Positions 7,771-16,392 of a stretch of 43,484 nucleotides of DNA are shown here, piece after piece. The position numbers and the translations under genes were made by a program. The stretch lies in assembly GCA_947625725.1 (NCBI GenBank), contig CANQPI010000015.1:1-43484 (forward strand), read 5' to 3'. The notes under the pieces were generated by a model that did no database searches, was not told the DNA's origin, and saw nothing but the letters and a program-made list of their open reading frames with translations. The DNA comes from an uncultured Clostridia bacterium (GTDB taxonomy: Bacteria > Bacillota > Clostridia > Christensenellales > CAG-314). Each line of letters begins with the position of its first letter. Position 1 is the first letter of the stretch.

Positions 7771-9141
7771 TTACGCCGCAACCCGTTGAGCGGTCGTTTT
7801 GTCGTTTTTGTGTTGACGAATGTACTGCGTCCACTTGATGTACCCGTAGGTGGTGTTGGTGAGGTAGCCTACTTTCAGTACCAGCAGTATCCACTGTCCC
7901 GCCATGATGTCTATTACCGTTTCCAAAATTGCCACTATGTACCAGGCGATCCACTGCTCGCGATAGCGGAACAGTATCAGCAACCCGTTTGCTATACCCA
8001 CCGCGCTCGCCGCGGCGTCCAAGTAACACACAATGCGTTCAAACGTAAGGTTTGTGGCAAATATTCCGCCCTCCACCTCGATCAACGTCAGCAGGTAGCC
8101 CACGCCAACCGTCCATACCGCAATTGCCGCTATCAATATCAAGTCCTGCCACCAGGTGAGTTTTTTTACTACGGTCAATTCTTCTTTCTGCTTGTCGGGG
8201 TGACGGTGCCACATAACAAAACTGATAATATCGCACGGTATCCAGAACAGCAACGTAACCGCCATTGTCGCAAAGCGGTAAATGCACACGATACAGGTTA
8301 CTATTTCCACAATTTCCACGCCGAGCGACACAATGAAGTTCCATTTGCTTTGCTTGGAGATGAGCAACTCGCAAGCGATATTCAGCACGACGTCCAACAC
8401 ATACAAAAATGTTATCCAACCCGCCGATACCAAAAAACTGTTTACCTTGACCAAATCGCTTTCTTCCAACGTCAACTCCGCGCCGTCCAACAGTTTGTCG
8501 CCCGCCGAGTTTACCAAGGACACCACAAGCGGTTGAGGGTCGTCCTCTTCGCCGTTGTAGTAACATTCCAGCGAAATGGTAACGTCTTTGTTTATTTCAA
8601 AATCGAATGGGTCAACATTCCCCGTCGCTTTGTTGTACAAACCGAGTTTAAGAGTCATGCTGTTGACGTCGTCCTCGCTATCGCCCGGCTCGACCATCCA
8701 TTCTCCGTACCTCGATATTTCCGCCATGCTGTAACTATGCTCTGTGCCGTCGCCCTCGGTAATGTTGATGTGGCAAATAACGTAACTGTCCGTCGTTCCC
8801 TCAAAACTCAACGTATCGAAGTTGCCCGTTGCGTCGGCAATGTACTGAGATTTGTCCAGCGTGACCGTGTACGTAGGCTCGTCCGTTTCGGGAAAAACAA
8901 ACGCAAATACAATTGCAACCACCAAAATACTGAAAAACCAAATTTTTTCGTACAAAGTAAAGTAGTTCCACAAGTCTTTGCAACGCTGTTTGAATGACGG
9001 TTTGCCCGTATTGCGCTGTTTGCGACGTCTTTTTTTTGTCGCGAGATACACCACAAACATAAATTCCGCAAGTATGATAACGCCCAAAATTACGTACAGA
9101 GCAATTTTTGCGCCCGTACCAAGCGACAACAAACTAAACAT
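7771..9141 (-). CDS. PnuC-like nicotinamide riboside transporter family protein with N-terminal extracytoplasmic domain
   Basis: The C-terminal half resembles PnuC vitamin transporters: several membrane helices, REQWIAWYIVAILET, and the ending LTNTTYGYIKWTQY, close to the family's helix with an N..yGyikW pattern. Unlike standard PnuC (about 200-260 aa) this protein has 456 residues. Two N-terminal helices (ALYVILGVIILAEFMFVVYL, then IWFFSILVVAIVFAFVF) are followed by about 130 acidic, beta-rich residues likely outside the cell. The ATG at 9141 was chosen because an upstream in-frame ATG (9228) lies inside the -10 box of the promoter. That leaves a leader of about 80 nt containing a short ORF that overlaps this start. 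Substrate is unproven. Confidence 0.7.
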   Translation of the reverse strand: MFSLLSLGTGAKIALYVILGVIILAEFMFVVYLATKKRRRKQRNTGKPSFKQRCKDLWNYFTLYEKIWFFSILVVAIVFAFVFPETDEPTYTVTLDKSQYIADATGNFDTLSFEGTTDSYVICHINITEGDGTEHSYSMAEISRYGEWMVEPGDSEDDVNSMTLKLGLYNKATGNVDPFDFEINKDVTISLECYYNGEEDDPQPLVVSLVNSAGDKLLDGAELTLEESDLVKVNSFLVSAGWITFLYVLDVVLNIACELLISKQSKWNFIVSLGVEIVEIVTCIVCIYRFATMAVTLLFWIPCDIISFVMWHRHPDKQKEELTVVKKLTWWQDLILIAAIAVWTVGVGYLLTLIEVEGGIFATNLTFERIVCYLDAAASAVGIANGLLILFRYREQWIAWYIVAILETVIDIMAGQWILLVLKVGYLTNTTYGYIKWTQYIRQHKNDKTTAQRVAA

Positions 9142-9190
9142 TTTTCCGTCCCCTTGCCCAAAGGCTTTGAACGATCTTCTTTCGTTCCAT
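9134..9190 (-). CDS. Leader peptide ORF, 18 aa, overlapping the pnuC-like start
   Basis: An ATG at 9190 is preceded by GAGGA (9198-9202) with 7-nt spacing and encodes MERKKIVQSLWARGRKNV, then TAG. Its last 8 nt overlap the start of the PnuC-like gene, and it lies wholly within the short transcript leader. The arrangement predicts translational coupling or attenuation. The peptide is basic and resembles no protein I know. Confidence 0.5.
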   Translation of the reverse strand: MERKKIVQSLWARGRKNV

Positions 9191-9226
9191 CGGTATATCC
9201 TCAAATTTGTTTTTTTGTAGGTTTTC

Positions 9227-9255
9227 ATTATATAACTTTACCGCCAAGATGTCAA
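9227..9255 (-). promoter_or_regulatory. Consensus promoter of the pnuC-like gene
   Basis: On the minus strand TTGACA (9250-9255), 17-nt spacer, TATAAT (9227-9232): a perfect sigma-A consensus. Transcription should start near 9220. Confidence 0.85.
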
Positions 9256-9400
9256 ACGGTCGGGAGAGTGCGACCGAGCGAGGTCGATCTCGCCGAAATC
9301 CCTCAAAAAAAAATCGCACCCATATCGACAAAACGGCGCAAAGTCGTGTATATCGAGGCGCATTTTGGGCAAAAATTACACAAAAAACAAGGAGAACAAT

Positions 9401-9997
9401 ATGAAACTGCAAGACAGCAAAACCTATCTTAACCTTGCCAACGCCTTTGCCGCCGAAACGCAAGCGCGCACGCGCTATGAATTTATGGAATACGGCATGC
9501 GCTACAACGGATACAAAACCATGGCGGAAATAGTGGATTCTATCGCCTATCAAGAGTTCAATCATGCGCGTATGTTCTACACGTATTTGCAAAAAGCGTC
9601 CTCAAAACCGATCAAAAACATCGATATCAAAGGCGGATTTCCTTTCAAGGAAAAGTGGGACATATTGGAAAACCTCAAATTTGCCGCCGACGACGAACAC
9701 ACCGAGGCTTACGAAATCTATTTGCCCGCCTCCAAAGTGGCAATGGACGAGGGGTTCGAGGACATTGCCGATCTGTTCGAACTCACCGCCAAGGTGGAGA
9801 TGCAACACGAGGCGATTTTCCGCGAACTGTACTCTCAAATGAAAAACGGCACTCTTTACAAAAAGGACCACGAAGTAATGTGGATGTGTTCCGGTTGCGG
9901 ACACATGGCAATGGGCAAGGAGGCTTGGGATACCTGTCCGCTGTGCGGCGCAAAACAAGGTACGGTCTGCCTCAAACTCGACAGCCTCAATCAGTAA
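9401..9997 (+). CDS. rbr: Rubrerythrin
   Basis: Non-haem di-iron peroxidase that removes hydrogen peroxide in anaerobes, taking electrons through a rubredoxin domain. The 198-residue product has a ferritin-like four-helix domain with iron ligands such as E19, E52 and H55 (AYQEFNHARMF), and more in the second helix pair (VEMQHEAIFREL). A C-terminal rubredoxin-like domain carries the cysteine pairs C163/C166 and C179/C182. The ATG at 9401 follows AAGGAG with 6-nt spacing. It is divergent from the PnuC-like gene and convergent with the lipoprotein gene. Presence fits an anaerobic lifestyle. Confidence 0.95.
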   Translation: MKLQDSKTYLNLANAFAAETQARTRYEFMEYGMRYNGYKTMAEIVDSIAYQEFNHARMFYTYLQKASSKPIKNIDIKGGFPFKEKWDILENLKFAADDEHTEAYEIYLPASKVAMDEGFEDIADLFELTAKVEMQHEAIFRELYSQMKNGTLYKKDHEVMWMCSGCGHMAMGKEAWDTCPLCGAKQGTVCLKLDSLNQ

Positions 9998-10049
9998 TAA
10001 GGGCATTTCACTGCAAAAATCAGCCCGCAGTGCGTTTTTCTACAAAAAA

Positions 10050-10076
10050 ACAGCCATCGCTCGGATGGCTGTTTTG
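10050..10076. terminator. Bidirectional terminator between rubrerythrin and the lipoprotein gene
   Basis: Stem ACAGCCATC (10050-10058) and GATGGCTGT (10064-10072) with a 5-nt loop. It is flanked by A-rich sequence on the left and TTTT on the right, so it can end both convergent transcripts. Confidence 0.8.
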
Positions 10077-10090
10077 TCGCTTTGTTGCAA

Positions 10091-13000
10091 TTATTTTTTT
10101 GTCATGGGGTCGTCGAAAGGATTTTCGCCAACCGTCAGATAAAAACTTCCGTCTTGGAAAGTGATGGTAAATTCCATACTGTTTGCAGAGAAAGAAACAG
10201 AGTCTTTTTCCGCGTCGTAAGTCCAAGTTATACTTTCATCAAAGTCGTCATAGAAGTCAAAATCTGCTTCATAAGACGCATTACCCGTGCCGCCCTTGTT
10301 GATTACGATAGTGTAATCGCCGTCGCCGTCGTTGTAACTAAATGTGCCGTAGAATTTGCTTTCGGGCGAGTCGTCGTCGGGATTCGGATCGGGATCAGGC
10401 GTGGGAGTAGGCGTAGGCGTGGAAGTCTTGGTAAAGTCCACTCCCATGTAAGTTATTGTTCCGTTTTGCAACGAAATATTATCGGGATTGCTACCTGCGA
10501 TACTTATCGAACCGTCTGCGACATTGTAACTCCAAGTGAAGTCGAATGAGTAATCGTCACCGAAATAGGTATCCTCATAGTAATACGAGCCTGTATGCGC
10601 CGCGTTCAACGTCAAGGTGTAATCGCCCTCGTCGTCAGAGCCTTCCCAAATGCCAACGTAGTCGCTTTCGGGAGTGACCTGTTTTTGTTCCTCCGCCGTT
10701 TTTGTCATAGCGCCTATTTTGGAACTTCCGCGCGTCAAATAACATTTGTCGCCCTCAAACTGCATGTAGAACGTGGAGCCGTCAGCCGAAAACGTAATTT
10801 TATGTTCCGTTTCATCGTATGTCCAACTTATTGCTTGATCAAAATCGTCGTAGTCCCATATCTCTCCAACGTAGGAAGCGTTTCCCGAACCGTCGGCATG
10901 AATAATTATTTCGTAGTCGCCGTCGCCGTCATTTACCGTCCAAGTGCCGTAGTACATATCTTCGGTGATTTGCGGTGTGGGAGCGGAGTTGTCCACGATC
11001 TCTACCTCAAAGCCGTCCTCGCCAAAGCTGAACGTGTAGTCGATCTCGCCGACGCTTGCCGTCCAAGCGGCGTATTCCTCGTTCAATTTGGGGCAATGGA
11101 AGGCGTATTCGACGGTATCGTCGCCTATCATCACTTGTCCGTCGGCAAATGTGTAGGTAACTTCTTGGTAGGTGTGACTACCCAAAATCGCGTCTTGCGT
11201 AACCAATACGTAGATTTTCTTCGTGGCGCGGTCGGTCAACTTCATCACTTTGCCGTCGTTGCTCAACTCTCCGATAAAGTTTACGGAAAACGCATTGAAA
11301 CTCAAATCGACTCCGTCGATAACGTAAGCGTAGGTTTGAGGTTTAGTGGGGTTATCGGGCGAAATATCCCAATAACACACAGCCACGCTGCCCAAACCGT
11401 CAAAGTCAAATCTGAAACACCAATCTTCGTCAAAGTAACCGTAAAATTGTCCCTTGGCGGCGTCGTACTGAATTTGCGGTCTGGTGTAGGGGTTTTCGCC
11501 CGGCATATACGCACCCGTGCAAACGCTTGCCACGTTGTCGGAGGCGATAGTCATTTCGCCGTATTCGCTCACCGTTATCGTCAACGTTTCCGTACCTACC
11601 GTTGCCGAGTATGTGCCGTTTTCGCCTGTGTAAGTGCCGTTTTCGCCGCCGATAGAGATATTGCCGTCGGCGTCAAACGTCGCGGTGGTGTTCAGCGCGG
11701 ACCAAGTGCCCACAACCGTACCCACTTTGACAAGCAGTGCGTTTTGCACGTCGCTCCTGCTGATTTGAATTTCCAAAGCCAACGTGCCGTTGTCGTTGAG
11801 CGTGCCGTAAACTTGGTGGTTTTCCACAACCAAATTGATTTGACTTTCGATATTAACAGTGTACTTTTTGCTTTCGCCCTTTACCGCTTTTCTACCGGGA
11901 AGCCAAGTAGTAACTGTGTAGTTGCCCTCGGCGTCAATATCGAATCTGTAATAACTTCCGTCAAAGAACAAACCGTACCAATTTCCCGCAAACGCGCTGC
12001 CGTCAACGGGTTCGGGAGTTATGTCCTCGAAAGTGAAGTTTTCGGTATCGACTTTGTACACGTTAGTCAGTTTGCCGTTGTAGTCGTAAACATAGACGGT
12101 TTTCTCCGCACTGCTGTATTCGGCAATACCGACTTGCACGCCGTTAAACATCATGTAATTTCCGTCGGAGTCCGTTTCGAGGTAGAAGTAATCGCCTGTT
12201 TCGGGGTTGGTAAACTTGGCGTTGTACACGTACAAAGCCGAAAAGTACATGTTTTGATAGTACTTTGCCGCGGGATCGTACTCCTTGCCGGGCAACCACT
12301 GAACGCTCATACCGGCGTCGCTGTACCAACCGAGGAAAGCGTCCGAACTTACCTCGGGAGCAGGTCCCGGCTCATAACCGTTTTCCGCACCGGGATACAA
12401 AAATACGGGATCGCTGTTGGCGTTTGCAGAGAACTGCAACGTAAAATTTTCTACCTTTGTCAAAATGTCCGGTTCGTCGGAATAGTCCGGTTCGTCCTCA
12501 GGTTGATGTGCGTAGACGACCAACTGTCCCTCGTCGTTAAAGAACATCTCCGCAACAAAGGACAATCTCCACACTTCGTATTGGAAACCGTCGTCGCCCG
12601 TAACAAGTTCATCCGGCTTGGTTTCGGCGTCAGCCTTGCCGAAAACCTCGTACGCATGCGCAACAAAACGCAAACCGCCCTCCGCTCTCCTTTGCAAATC
12701 GGTAACTTCCAAACCTTGGTAGTAAATGGTGTTGGCTTCTATGTGGTAGCACTCCTCGATACCCAAAATTCCGCTGGACCATTCGTCGCCCGTGACCCAA
12801 TCGCCGCGATACTCTTGGGGGATCAAGTCGGTGGGAGTGGTATCGCGCCATTGCGCGACAAACGTCACCTCCTCGGTAACGGGGTATTGAGCGTTAGCGT
12901 CGTACAGTTGCGTATCGCCATCGATCTGCCAACCCGTAAACTCCCAATTGCCGTCGCGTTCGGGTGCGTCGGGCAGTGTGATCGTTTGGTTCTCGTCCGC

Positions 13001-13384
13001 AAATATCGATTGGATACTTTCCGCTCCCTCGTAACCCGCGCTGAATTTTACTTCGATCTTCGGTGCGGGAGTGGTGTCGCGCCACTTTGCTACCAAAGTA
13101 ACGTTCTTGCTCACCGTGTATTCCGTTCCTTGCTCGTACTTGACGTCGCCGTCGTACCAGCCCAAAAACTCCCAATTGCCGTCGCGTTCGGGCGCATTGG
13201 GCAGTGTGACGGTTTCGCCCTGCGTCTTAGTGACGGATTGCGGCGCGACCCCTCCGTCAAAGCCCGCGTCGAAATTTACCGTGTACTTCGTTGTCGGTTC
13301 GTTCGGTTGGCATGCGACAAACACACAAGCGGTCGCAACCAAAACAAACACGGCGACAAGAGCAACTAATGCTTTTTTCTTCAT
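10091..13384 (-). CDS. Large surface lipoprotein with InlB-type repeats
   Basis: Secreted, probably lipid-anchored protein of 1097 residues; function not recognised. The signal peptide MKKKALVALVAVFVLVA has candidate lipobox cysteines at C20 and C25. Two Listeria-Bacteroides (InlB B) repeats of about 75 residues follow, each with PERDGNWEF, a GW turn and the ending AKWRDTT or AQWRDTT. After a long middle region of degenerate beta-rich units, the C-terminus has three related modules (YYGTWTVNDGDGDYEI, YVGIWEGSDDEGDYTL, FYGTFSYNDGDGDYTI), the last two joined by a TPTPTPTPDPDPNP linker. The start at 13384 has GGAGAGAGGG upstream. Composition is acidic, rich in D, Y and T. Its promoter contains a G10 tract, suggesting phase-variable expression. 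Confidence 0.85.
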   Translation of the reverse strand: MKKKALVALVAVFVLVATACVFVACQPNEPTTKYTVNFDAGFDGGVAPQSVTKTQGETVTLPNAPERDGNWEFLGWYDGDVKYEQGTEYTVSKNVTLVAKWRDTTPAPKIEVKFSAGYEGAESIQSIFADENQTITLPDAPERDGNWEFTGWQIDGDTQLYDANAQYPVTEEVTFVAQWRDTTPTDLIPQEYRGDWVTGDEWSSGILGIEECYHIEANTIYYQGLEVTDLQRRAEGGLRFVAHAYEVFGKADAETKPDELVTGDDGFQYEVWRLSFVAEMFFNDEGQLVVYAHQPEDEPDYSDEPDILTKVENFTLQFSANANSDPVFLYPGAENGYEPGPAPEVSSDAFLGWYSDAGMSVQWLPGKEYDPAAKYYQNMYFSALYVYNAKFTNPETGDYFYLETDSDGNYMMFNGVQVGIAEYSSAEKTVYVYDYNGKLTNVYKVDTENFTFEDITPEPVDGSAFAGNWYGLFFDGSYYRFDIDAEGNYTVTTWLPGRKAVKGESKKYTVNIESQINLVVENHQVYGTLNDNGTLALEIQISRSDVQNALLVKVGTVVGTWSALNTTATFDADGNISIGGENGTYTGENGTYSATVGTETLTITVSEYGEMTIASDNVASVCTGAYMPGENPYTRPQIQYDAAKGQFYGYFDEDWCFRFDFDGLGSVAVCYWDISPDNPTKPQTYAYVIDGVDLSFNAFSVNFIGELSNDGKVMKLTDRATKKIYVLVTQDAILGSHTYQEVTYTFADGQVMIGDDTVEYAFHCPKLNEEYAAWTASVGEIDYTFSFGEDGFEVEIVDNSAPTPQITEDMYYGTWTVNDGDGDYEIIIHADGSGNASYVGEIWDYDDFDQAISWTYDETEHKITFSADGSTFYMQFEGDKCYLTRGSSKIGAMTKTAEEQKQVTPESDYVGIWEGSDDEGDYTLTLNAAHTGSYYYEDTYFGDDYSFDFTWSYNVADGSISIAGSNPDNISLQNGTITYMGVDFTKTSTPTPTPTPDPDPNPDDDSPESKFYGTFSYNDGDGDYTIVINKGGTGNASYEADFDFYDDFDESITWTYDAEKDSVSFSANSMEFTITFQDGSFYLTVGENPFDDPMTKK

Positions 13385-13485
13385 ACTGTAACCCTCTCTC
13401 CTATTAAGATTTTTGTTGCCTCGCCAAGTTACAAGTGCGGCGAGGGTATATATTATGACACCTTTATAAACAGTATCATTATTAT

Positions 13486-13515
13486 ATGATACCCCCCCCC
13501 CTATCGGTTTGTCAA
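13486..13515 (-). promoter_or_regulatory. Lipoprotein promoter with G10 tract in the spacer
   Basis: On the minus strand TTGACA (13510-13515), 18-nt spacer, TATCAT (13486-13491). Ten of the 18 spacer bases are a G homopolymer that abuts the -10 box. A second -10-like TATAAT (13481-13486) lies 23 nt from the -35. Slippage would change the spacing and hence promoter strength. Confidence 0.65.
13492..13501. repeat. Homopolymer of ten C (G10 on the minus strand)
   Basis: A run of ten C on the plus strand between -10 and -35 of the lipoprotein promoter; I noticed no comparable G or C run elsewhere in the window. Confidence 0.9.
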
Positions 13516-13790
13516 ATGTTTTGAACACCTAAACTTGTACGCGACAGCAAAAAAAAATGAACAGCGAGCGTTTATATTTTGCGGTAAACGCCAGCCGATT
13601 TTACCAAAATCGGAGCGAAAAAACCGAGCGAATATTGCAATTTTTGGTAAAAAGTAAAAATCTGATTATAAAAATTACCAAACACAAAACAAAAATTATA
13701 AATATTACAAAATTCCATAATCGCACGCTTGCCGCCGTGCGACAGCCGTTTCGCACGTTTTACCGACGTCGCAGTGGCAGCGACGCATGC

Positions 13791-13821
13791 AAAAATCCCC
13801 GTCAATTGCGAGTTTGACGGG
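13791..13821 (-). terminator. Terminator of the GLUG-ABC operon
   Basis: Stem CCCGTCAA (13798-13805) and TTGACGGG (13814-13821). On the minus strand it is followed by GATTTTT. It lies about 90 nt beyond the stop of the second ABC gene. Confidence 0.65.
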
Positions 13822-13913
13822 AACGGTTTTGCGCCGACCGCGCGAGCCGTTTTTCGCTTTCAACGGGGATCGGATAACGATTTATTTGCTCTGCCGTCGG
13901 CAAATATACGAAA

Positions 13914-16346
13914 CTACAACTGTTTGATAGCGTCGATCGGATTTAATTTGGCGATTTTCCTCAGAGGCAACCACGCCGCCAACAAAATGAACCCAAATGA
14001 TATTACGAACGCAACCGCTATCGTTATATACTCTACGCAGAAAAACGGTACGACTCGTATAAAAATCTTGCTGAACGCCACGTTGAGTACTGCCGCGAGG
14101 GCATATATCACGCATAGAACGATTACAAAATTAAATGCGGATACCGTCAACGCCTCCAAGATAAAGATGTTGTAAATATCCCGTTTAGAAGCGCCCAACC
14201 CCATCAACATTCCTATTTCTCTGATTCTGTCCGTTACGCTGAACGTTATGAGGTTGACGACCATCAGCAGCATGAAAAACAACAAAACGCCGCCCAAAAC
14301 TCCAACGATTATCAAGATAGATTTTATTTCTTTGGCAAATAAAAATGTTACTACCGTAACGTCCTCGTAGCCGTATTCCTCGCCTCGATCGTTTCCCGCA
14401 GAATTTATCACCGCGTTGTAGCGCTTTTCCAATTTGTGCGCAAAAGTTTGCAAATTGCGTATCGAGTCGGCGCGTATGCACACTGTTTGAAAGTGTATAT
14501 CCTTCCACAGATTTCTCATTGTTTTTTCGTTGAATATGGCGTAAAAATGAGAAATATTTCCGGTCATAGAAGTATTAGTGGGGTAGTTTTGAAAGTAAAC
14601 TCCTGCCAATCTGTATTCGCCAAGATTGGCTATCGTTTTACCCGTTTTGTCGTCAAATAATTTCAATTCGAAACTTTGCCCCAACTGTTGGGGAATATCG
14701 CGTACATTTTGATACTTTTCGTCTATGTAGCCGTATTTTGTTTTTCTGTTTGTAAACAGTTGCGCATACAGTTCGTAACTCAACACTATTTCATCGTCGT
14801 CGAGCAAAATTTCACCATTTGTTTTTGCCGCCTTTCCTACCGTGCAATCTGCGGTAATTATTTTTCCGTTTTCGTAACTTTGTGAAGAAACAAGTCCTAT
14901 ATCCGTATAGATATAGGTGTTGCCTTTGCCGTAGATAAATCTTGTGTAACTGTCGTATTTGTTTACCACGTAAGATTTCCACTCGTCTTTATGCCTGCTT
15001 TCAAAGTCCTCCCGAGCAAAAACCTGCGGCAGAATATATGCGTCCGTTCCGTATTGTTCCGTTCGGATCACGCCGGCGAGAGTGGGGTAATTGTCGTTTT
15101 GAGGCGTAAAAAGGTCGGAACAATCTATCCTTTTGCCTACCAATTGCTCGACGGAAAATTCTTCCTCGTCGTAGGAAACCATTTCTCCGTTTACTTCCAC
15201 AAACAAGCATTTCTTGTTGAGATTCAATTGATACTCCGTTATGTAACAAGAATTACTGTCCAACTCCGATGCGTCGCCCGCAAAGTTCAGACCGAAATCC
15301 AACACGTCTTGTTTGTTTTCAACTATACCGTCTACCAGACTGTTGCAATTTTGGCCGATGTAATCCAACGCCTCCGACTTCATCAAATCCGGATTCACGT
15401 AACCGCTTTCACTCCTATTTCCTAATTGGCAAACAGAAAAATACGGAATGTCGTGTTGTTTGATAAATTGTACTACGGAACGTTGCGGCGAAATGCACAA
15501 GCACATTTCGGTAATAAGCAACGCCGCCAAACTGAACACGGACAGCAACACGGTAAACACACTGCGAACTTTGTGTTGCTTCATATTGTTCAAACCCAAT
15601 TTGAGGCATACCGCAAACGGCAACCTCTTTTTGGTGGCAACAAACGGACTCGCAGGTCGTTCGTCCTTCGGCTGCTCCCCCGAGTCGGATACTATCTCCC
15701 CGTCGGATATTTCCAATATGCGATCCGCATACTTCTCCGCGCTCTCTCTGTCGTGAGATACTACTACTACCAACTTGCTTCGGGATAGCGTTTTGAGTAT
15801 ATTCCAAATACTTTCTCCCGTCGCGCTATCCAAGTTGCCCGTCGGTTCGTCCGCAAGAATCATCTTGCTCTCTTTTACTATACATCTGGCTATGGCTACT
15901 CTCTGCTTCTCTCCTCCGGACAACTCGTTTACATTGCGTTTCAGATATTCGTCATTCAATTCAACTTGTCGCATTGCGTCACTGACAGTTTGGTCTACGT
16001 CCTTTTCTTTGCTCAATTGCAACGCAAGTTCTATGTTTTGCTTTACGTTCAAATCTCCCAACAGGTTGTATTCCTGAAATATAAACCCCACATAACTGTT
16101 TCGGTAACTGTCATAGTCCTTCTGCTTGAAGTTTTTCATCCTCACGCCGTCTACTATGATCTCCCCCGCTGTGGGACTGTCCAAGCCTCCCAACAAGTTG
16201 AGCAAGGTGGATTTGCCGCTGCCGCTCTTGCCCAATATGAATACCATGCCTGTGCTTGCCAATTCAAAGCGGACGCCCCTGAGGGCATCCACTTTCTGCT
16301 TGGTCTTGGATACGTATCTCTTGCTTACGTTGTCCAGTACTACCAT
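13914..16346 (-). CDS. ABC transporter ATPase-permease fusion (MacB/LolD-FtsX type), copy 2
   Basis: One 810-residue chain joins an ABC ATPase to a four-helix FtsX-like permease. The ATPase has Walker A GKSGSGKST (39-47), signature LSGGEKQRV (142-150) and Walker B MILADEP (162-168). TM1 is at about 261-285, then a large extracytoplasmic domain of about 380 residues, then three C-terminal helices with the family ending LPLRKIAKLNPIDAIKQL. Such proteins act as mechanotransmitters or exporters of lipoproteins or peptides; the substrate here is unknown. Residues 1-286 look identical to copy 1 at DNA level, while the ectodomain differs. The ATG at 16346 has GGAGAGG upstream. It is the last gene of the operon, 46 nt after copy 1. 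Confidence 0.9.
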   Translation of the reverse strand: MVVLDNVSKRYVSKTKQKVDALRGVRFELASTGMVFILGKSGSGKSTLLNLLGGLDSPTAGEIIVDGVRMKNFKQKDYDSYRNSYVGFIFQEYNLLGDLNVKQNIELALQLSKEKDVDQTVSDAMRQVELNDEYLKRNVNELSGGEKQRVAIARCIVKESKMILADEPTGNLDSATGESIWNILKTLSRSKLVVVVSHDRESAEKYADRILEISDGEIVSDSGEQPKDERPASPFVATKKRLPFAVCLKLGLNNMKQHKVRSVFTVLLSVFSLAALLITEMCLCISPQRSVVQFIKQHDIPYFSVCQLGNRSESGYVNPDLMKSEALDYIGQNCNSLVDGIVENKQDVLDFGLNFAGDASELDSNSCYITEYQLNLNKKCLFVEVNGEMVSYDEEEFSVEQLVGKRIDCSDLFTPQNDNYPTLAGVIRTEQYGTDAYILPQVFAREDFESRHKDEWKSYVVNKYDSYTRFIYGKGNTYIYTDIGLVSSQSYENGKIITADCTVGKAAKTNGEILLDDDEIVLSYELYAQLFTNRKTKYGYIDEKYQNVRDIPQQLGQSFELKLFDDKTGKTIANLGEYRLAGVYFQNYPTNTSMTGNISHFYAIFNEKTMRNLWKDIHFQTVCIRADSIRNLQTFAHKLEKRYNAVINSAGNDRGEEYGYEDVTVVTFLFAKEIKSILIIVGVLGGVLLFFMLLMVVNLITFSVTDRIREIGMLMGLGASKRDIYNIFILEALTVSAFNFVIVLCVIYALAAVLNVAFSKIFIRVVPFFCVEYITIAVAFVISFGFILLAAWLPLRKIAKLNPIDAIKQL

Positions 16347-16360
16347 ATCCTCTCCTTTTT
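15487..16360. repeat. Copy of an apparently identical 874-bp block
   Basis: Matches 17936-18809 at a constant offset of 2449 bp, with no difference seen by eye. It covers the ribosome binding site and codons 1-286 of the ABC gene. Identity stops sharply at CISP in the protein on one side and at the end of the T run before the ribosome binding site on the other. Confidence 0.85.
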
Positions 16361-16392
16361 CTAAGTTGTCAAATAACACGAACTAAAATTTG

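Larger units (their letters stand above)
13385..13913. other. Intergenic region: promoter and inverted repeats
   Basis: No gene seen. It contains the lipoprotein leader and promoter, then an AT-rich stretch with a perfect hairpin CCGATTTT-acc-AAAATCGG (13595-13613), a spaced inverted repeat TTTGGTAA (13643-13650) / TTACCAAA (13675-13682), and the ABC operon terminator. Confidence 0.6.

Noticed and set aside
9134-9592. Longer minus-strand frame (152 codons) including the leader peptide
   Set aside because: Its upstream part overlaps the divergent rubrerythrin gene and starts before the perfect promoter; only the last 18 codons have a ribosome binding site within the transcript.
10595-13369. 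Very long open frame (924 codons) on the plus strand opposite the lipoprotein gene
   Set aside because: It is a mirror of the codon bias of the real gene: no ribosome binding site, no recognisable domain, and the minus-strand frame has a signal peptide and repeats.
13557-13817. Plus-strand frame of 86 codons between the lipoprotein and ABC genes
   Set aside because: Low-complexity AT-rich sequence, no ribosome binding site, overlaps hairpins and the ABC terminator.
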